The notes beneath the pieces are model-generated. The model was not told the DNA's origin. It worked only from the letters and a program-made list of their open reading frames with translations, and did not search any database. Positions 62,349 to 64,000 of a stretch of 64,000 bases of DNA are shown here, piece by piece. Origin of the DNA: Allobosea lathyri (GTDB taxonomy: Bacteria > Pseudomonadota > Alphaproteobacteria > Rhizobiales > Beijerinckiaceae); assembly GCF_900108245.1 (NCBI RefSeq), contig NZ_FNUY01000004.1:461001-525000 (forward strand). Reading direction: 5' to 3'. Within the stretch, counting starts at the first letter, position 1; each line of letters starts with the position of its first letter. Both the position numbers and the translations under genes were made by a program.

Positions 62349-64000
62349 TCAGCGCCACATGCTCCGCATGCGCGCGGCGACATCGAGCCGCACCGAATTG
62401 CTGGATGTGCGCACCTGGCCACCGGCCGCGTTGGCGATGGGCCACGCTATCTGCTCGAAATGAGGAAGGAGATGGCTCGGGATGAAGCGGGTTCGAGATG
62501 CATAGACATGACGGTCGCCTCGCGCCGCTTGCCCGTGCGTGAAAAACCGCTGCGGGATGATCAGTTGAAGATCATCCTTCGCCCTGGTCATGGCCACATA
62601 AAGCAGCCGCCGCTCTTCCTCGATCCCGTCTGTTTCCCCGACCGCAAGATCGATCGGAATACAGCCGTCGACGACATTGAGCACGAAGACCGATTTCCAC
62701 TCCTGTCCCTTGGCGGAATGGATGGTCGACAGGATCAAATAATCTTCATCGAGATGGGGTGGTCCTGCTTCATCGCTGGTCGCGTCTGGTGGGTCCAGCG
62801 TAAGCTCGGTCAGGAAGCGCTCCCGCGATGGATAGCCTGACGCGATCTGTTCAAGCTGCACCAGATCGGCCCGGCGCGTCGAGAAGTCCTCATGGATTCT
62901 CTCAAGATGCGGCTCGTACCAAAGCCGCGCCCGCTCCATCTCGGCAGGCCAGCCGAGGCTGCCCTGACGCAAGACGCCGACTGCTCTGGTGAAATCATCC
63001 CAGTCGTCGCCGGCACGGGGCGGCGGCGGCGCGTCGGATAAGGCTCCGATAACGTCGGTGGCGGCGCCGATATGATCAAGCACACGTTGCGCGGAGGTTG
63101 GCCCGACGCCAGGGAGCAACTGCAGCAATCGAAAACCCGCGACACGATCTCTGGGGTTCTCGACGAAACGCAGCAGGGCAAGCACGTCCTTGACGTGGGC
63201 AGCGTCCAGAAATTTCAGCCCGCCAAATTTCTTGAAGGGAATATTGCGCCGCGTGAGCTCGATTTCGAGCGGACCGCTATGGTGTGAGGCGCGAAACAGC
63301 ACCGCCTGCTGCTTCAGCGTCGAGCCGCCCTCGCGATTTTCAAGCACCCGTTCGGCTATGAAGCGCGCCTGATCGGCTTCGTCGCGCACATTCACAAGCT
63401 GAGGTTTGGCCGCGGATTCCCGCTCGGTCCAGAGGTTCTTCGTGAACCGCTCGCGCGCCAGTTCGATCACCCCATTGGCGGCCGTGAGGATTGGCTGAGT
63501 GGAGCGGTAATTGCGATCGAGCGTGATGATCTCGGCGGGCGGGCTGAAGGTCTGAGGAAAATCAAGGATGTTCCGGATCTCGGCCGCGCGAAAGGAATAG
63601 ATCGACTGAGCGTCGTCGCCAACCACTGTCAGGCCGCGCCCATCAGGCTTCAGAGCGACAAGGATCGAGGACTGGAGCCGGTTGGTATCCTGATATTCAT
63701 CGACGAAGAGATGGTCGAAACGCCCCCCGATGTCGGCAGCGATATCCGGGTCGCTCACAGCCTGCGCCCAGCACAGCAGCAGGTCGTCGTAATCGAGGAC
63801 ATTCTGCGCCTGCTTGGCCTCGACATAGGCGGCAAACAGCTCTTTCAGCTCAGCAGCCCAGGCCACGCACCATGGGAAGGACGCTCCAAGCACGGTTTCG
63901 ATCGGTTGCTCCGCATTCACGCAGCGAGAATAGATCGCCAGGCAGGTGCCCTTCTTCGGAAAGCGCTCTTCGGTCTTCGAAAAGCCGAGGTCGTGCCGCA
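62349..64000 (-). CDS. UvrD/PcrA-like ATP-dependent DNA helicase (5' partial)
   Basis: About 550 codons of a superfamily 1A helicase; the frame is open to the right edge, so the start with Walker A is outside. Visible motifs are LDYDDLLL, Walker B LFVDEYQDTNRLQ, motif III VVGDDAQSIYSFRAAEI, LDRNYRST, motif V ILSTIHSAKGQEW and motif VI EERRLLYVAMTRAK. The C-terminus RLDVAARMRSMWR looks native, with the stop immediately next to the IS remnant. Such proteins unwind DNA in repair or replication restart. Confidence 0.92.
   Translation of the reverse strand, partial: RHDLGFSKTEERFPKKGTCLAIYSRCVNAEQPIETVLGASFPWCVAWAAELKELFAAYVEAKQAQNVLDYDDLLLCWAQAVSDPDIAADIGGRFDHLFVDEYQDTNRLQSSILVALKPDGRGLTVVGDDAQSIYSFRAAEIRNILDFPQTFSPPAEIITLDRNYRSTQPILTAANGVIELARERFTKNLWTERESAAKPQLVNVRDEADQARFIAERVLENREGGSTLKQQAVLFRASHHSGPLEIELTRRNIPFKKFGGLKFLDAAHVKDVLALLRFVENPRDRVAGFRLLQLLPGVGPTSAQRVLDHIGAATDVIGALSDAPPPPRAGDDWDDFTRAVGVLRQGSLGWPAEMERARLWYEPHLERIHEDFSTRRADLVQLEQIASGYPSRERFLTELTLDPPDATSDEAGPPHLDEDYLILSTIHSAKGQEWKSVFVLNVVDGCIPIDLAVGETDGIEEERRLLYVAMTRAKDDLQLIIPQRFFTHGQAARGDRHVYASRTRFIPSHLLPHFEQIAWPIANAAGGQVRTSSNSVRLDVAARMRSMWR

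Noticed and set aside
1..64000. tRNA, rRNA, CRISPR arrays and phage attachment sites
   Set aside because: I looked for conserved rRNA segments, cloverleaf-like ends with CCA context and regularly spaced repeats and saw none; small structured RNAs cannot be excluded by eye.

Overview
The window is GC-rich chromosomal DNA, very probably from an alphaproteobacterium of the order Hyphomicrobiales (a Bosea-like organism is my best guess, an inference from gene content). Supporting content includes an HmuTUV haem importer, an SDHAF4-like DUF1674 protein, the order htpX-rsmB-heparinase-purH, minCDE, and an Omp25-like porin. No rRNA, tRNA or CRISPR array was seen.

Layout: 1-2.4 kb is the haem ABC importer (hmuT partial, hmuU, hmuV). 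At 2.5-4.7 kb lies a tryptophan-to-anthranilate pair (kynA, kynureninase-like) behind a strong 28-bp palindrome. From 4.9 to 17.5 kb are mostly housekeeping genes: L,D-transpeptidase, 2-hydroxyacid dehydrogenase, DUF2853, a CFA-synthase-like methyltransferase, a DUF1674 protein, htpX, rsmB, heparinase II/III, purH, LtrA, a small membrane protein, YbaK and DUF72.

From 17.8 to 28.6 kb lies an accessory catabolic island. It holds an IclR regulator with a saccharopine-dehydrogenase-like enzyme. Beside these sits a divergon built around a FadR-type regulator: SBP-RraA-hydroxyacid dehydrogenase leftward, and fadR-permease-permease-SDR-acid-sugar dehydratase-RraA rightward. Two nearly identical operator-like sites lie in the shared intergenic region. 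The genes read as uptake, oxidation, dehydration and retro-aldol cleavage of an unknown (probably acid-sugar or hydroxy-acid) substrate. The transporter has no ATPase genes here.

From 28.6 to 31.6 kb is a decayed zone. A phosphonoacetate hydrolase gene is cut and joined to the 3' half of an oligopeptide-type ABC ATPase, next to a LysR gene and a doubly deleted siderophore-interacting protein gene. Next come a 1330-aa BTAD/cyclase-like/AAA/TPR regulator, whose cyclase domain has lost both metal aspartates, and a divergent 1562-aa autotransporter.

minCDE lies at 40.9-42.7 kb. A siderophore uptake locus follows (alpha/beta-hydrolase without nucleophile, binding protein, TonB receptor, AraC regulator), then a scar in which two divergent genes (FAD monooxygenase, AraC) both lost their 5' ends. 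At 50.2-58.2 kb is a leftward operon of an AmpH-like serine hydrolase, a 2134-aa glycine-rich autotransporter and a small lipoprotein. The window closes with a porin, a two-component system, an IS1182-type transposase remnant and a partial UvrD-like helicase.
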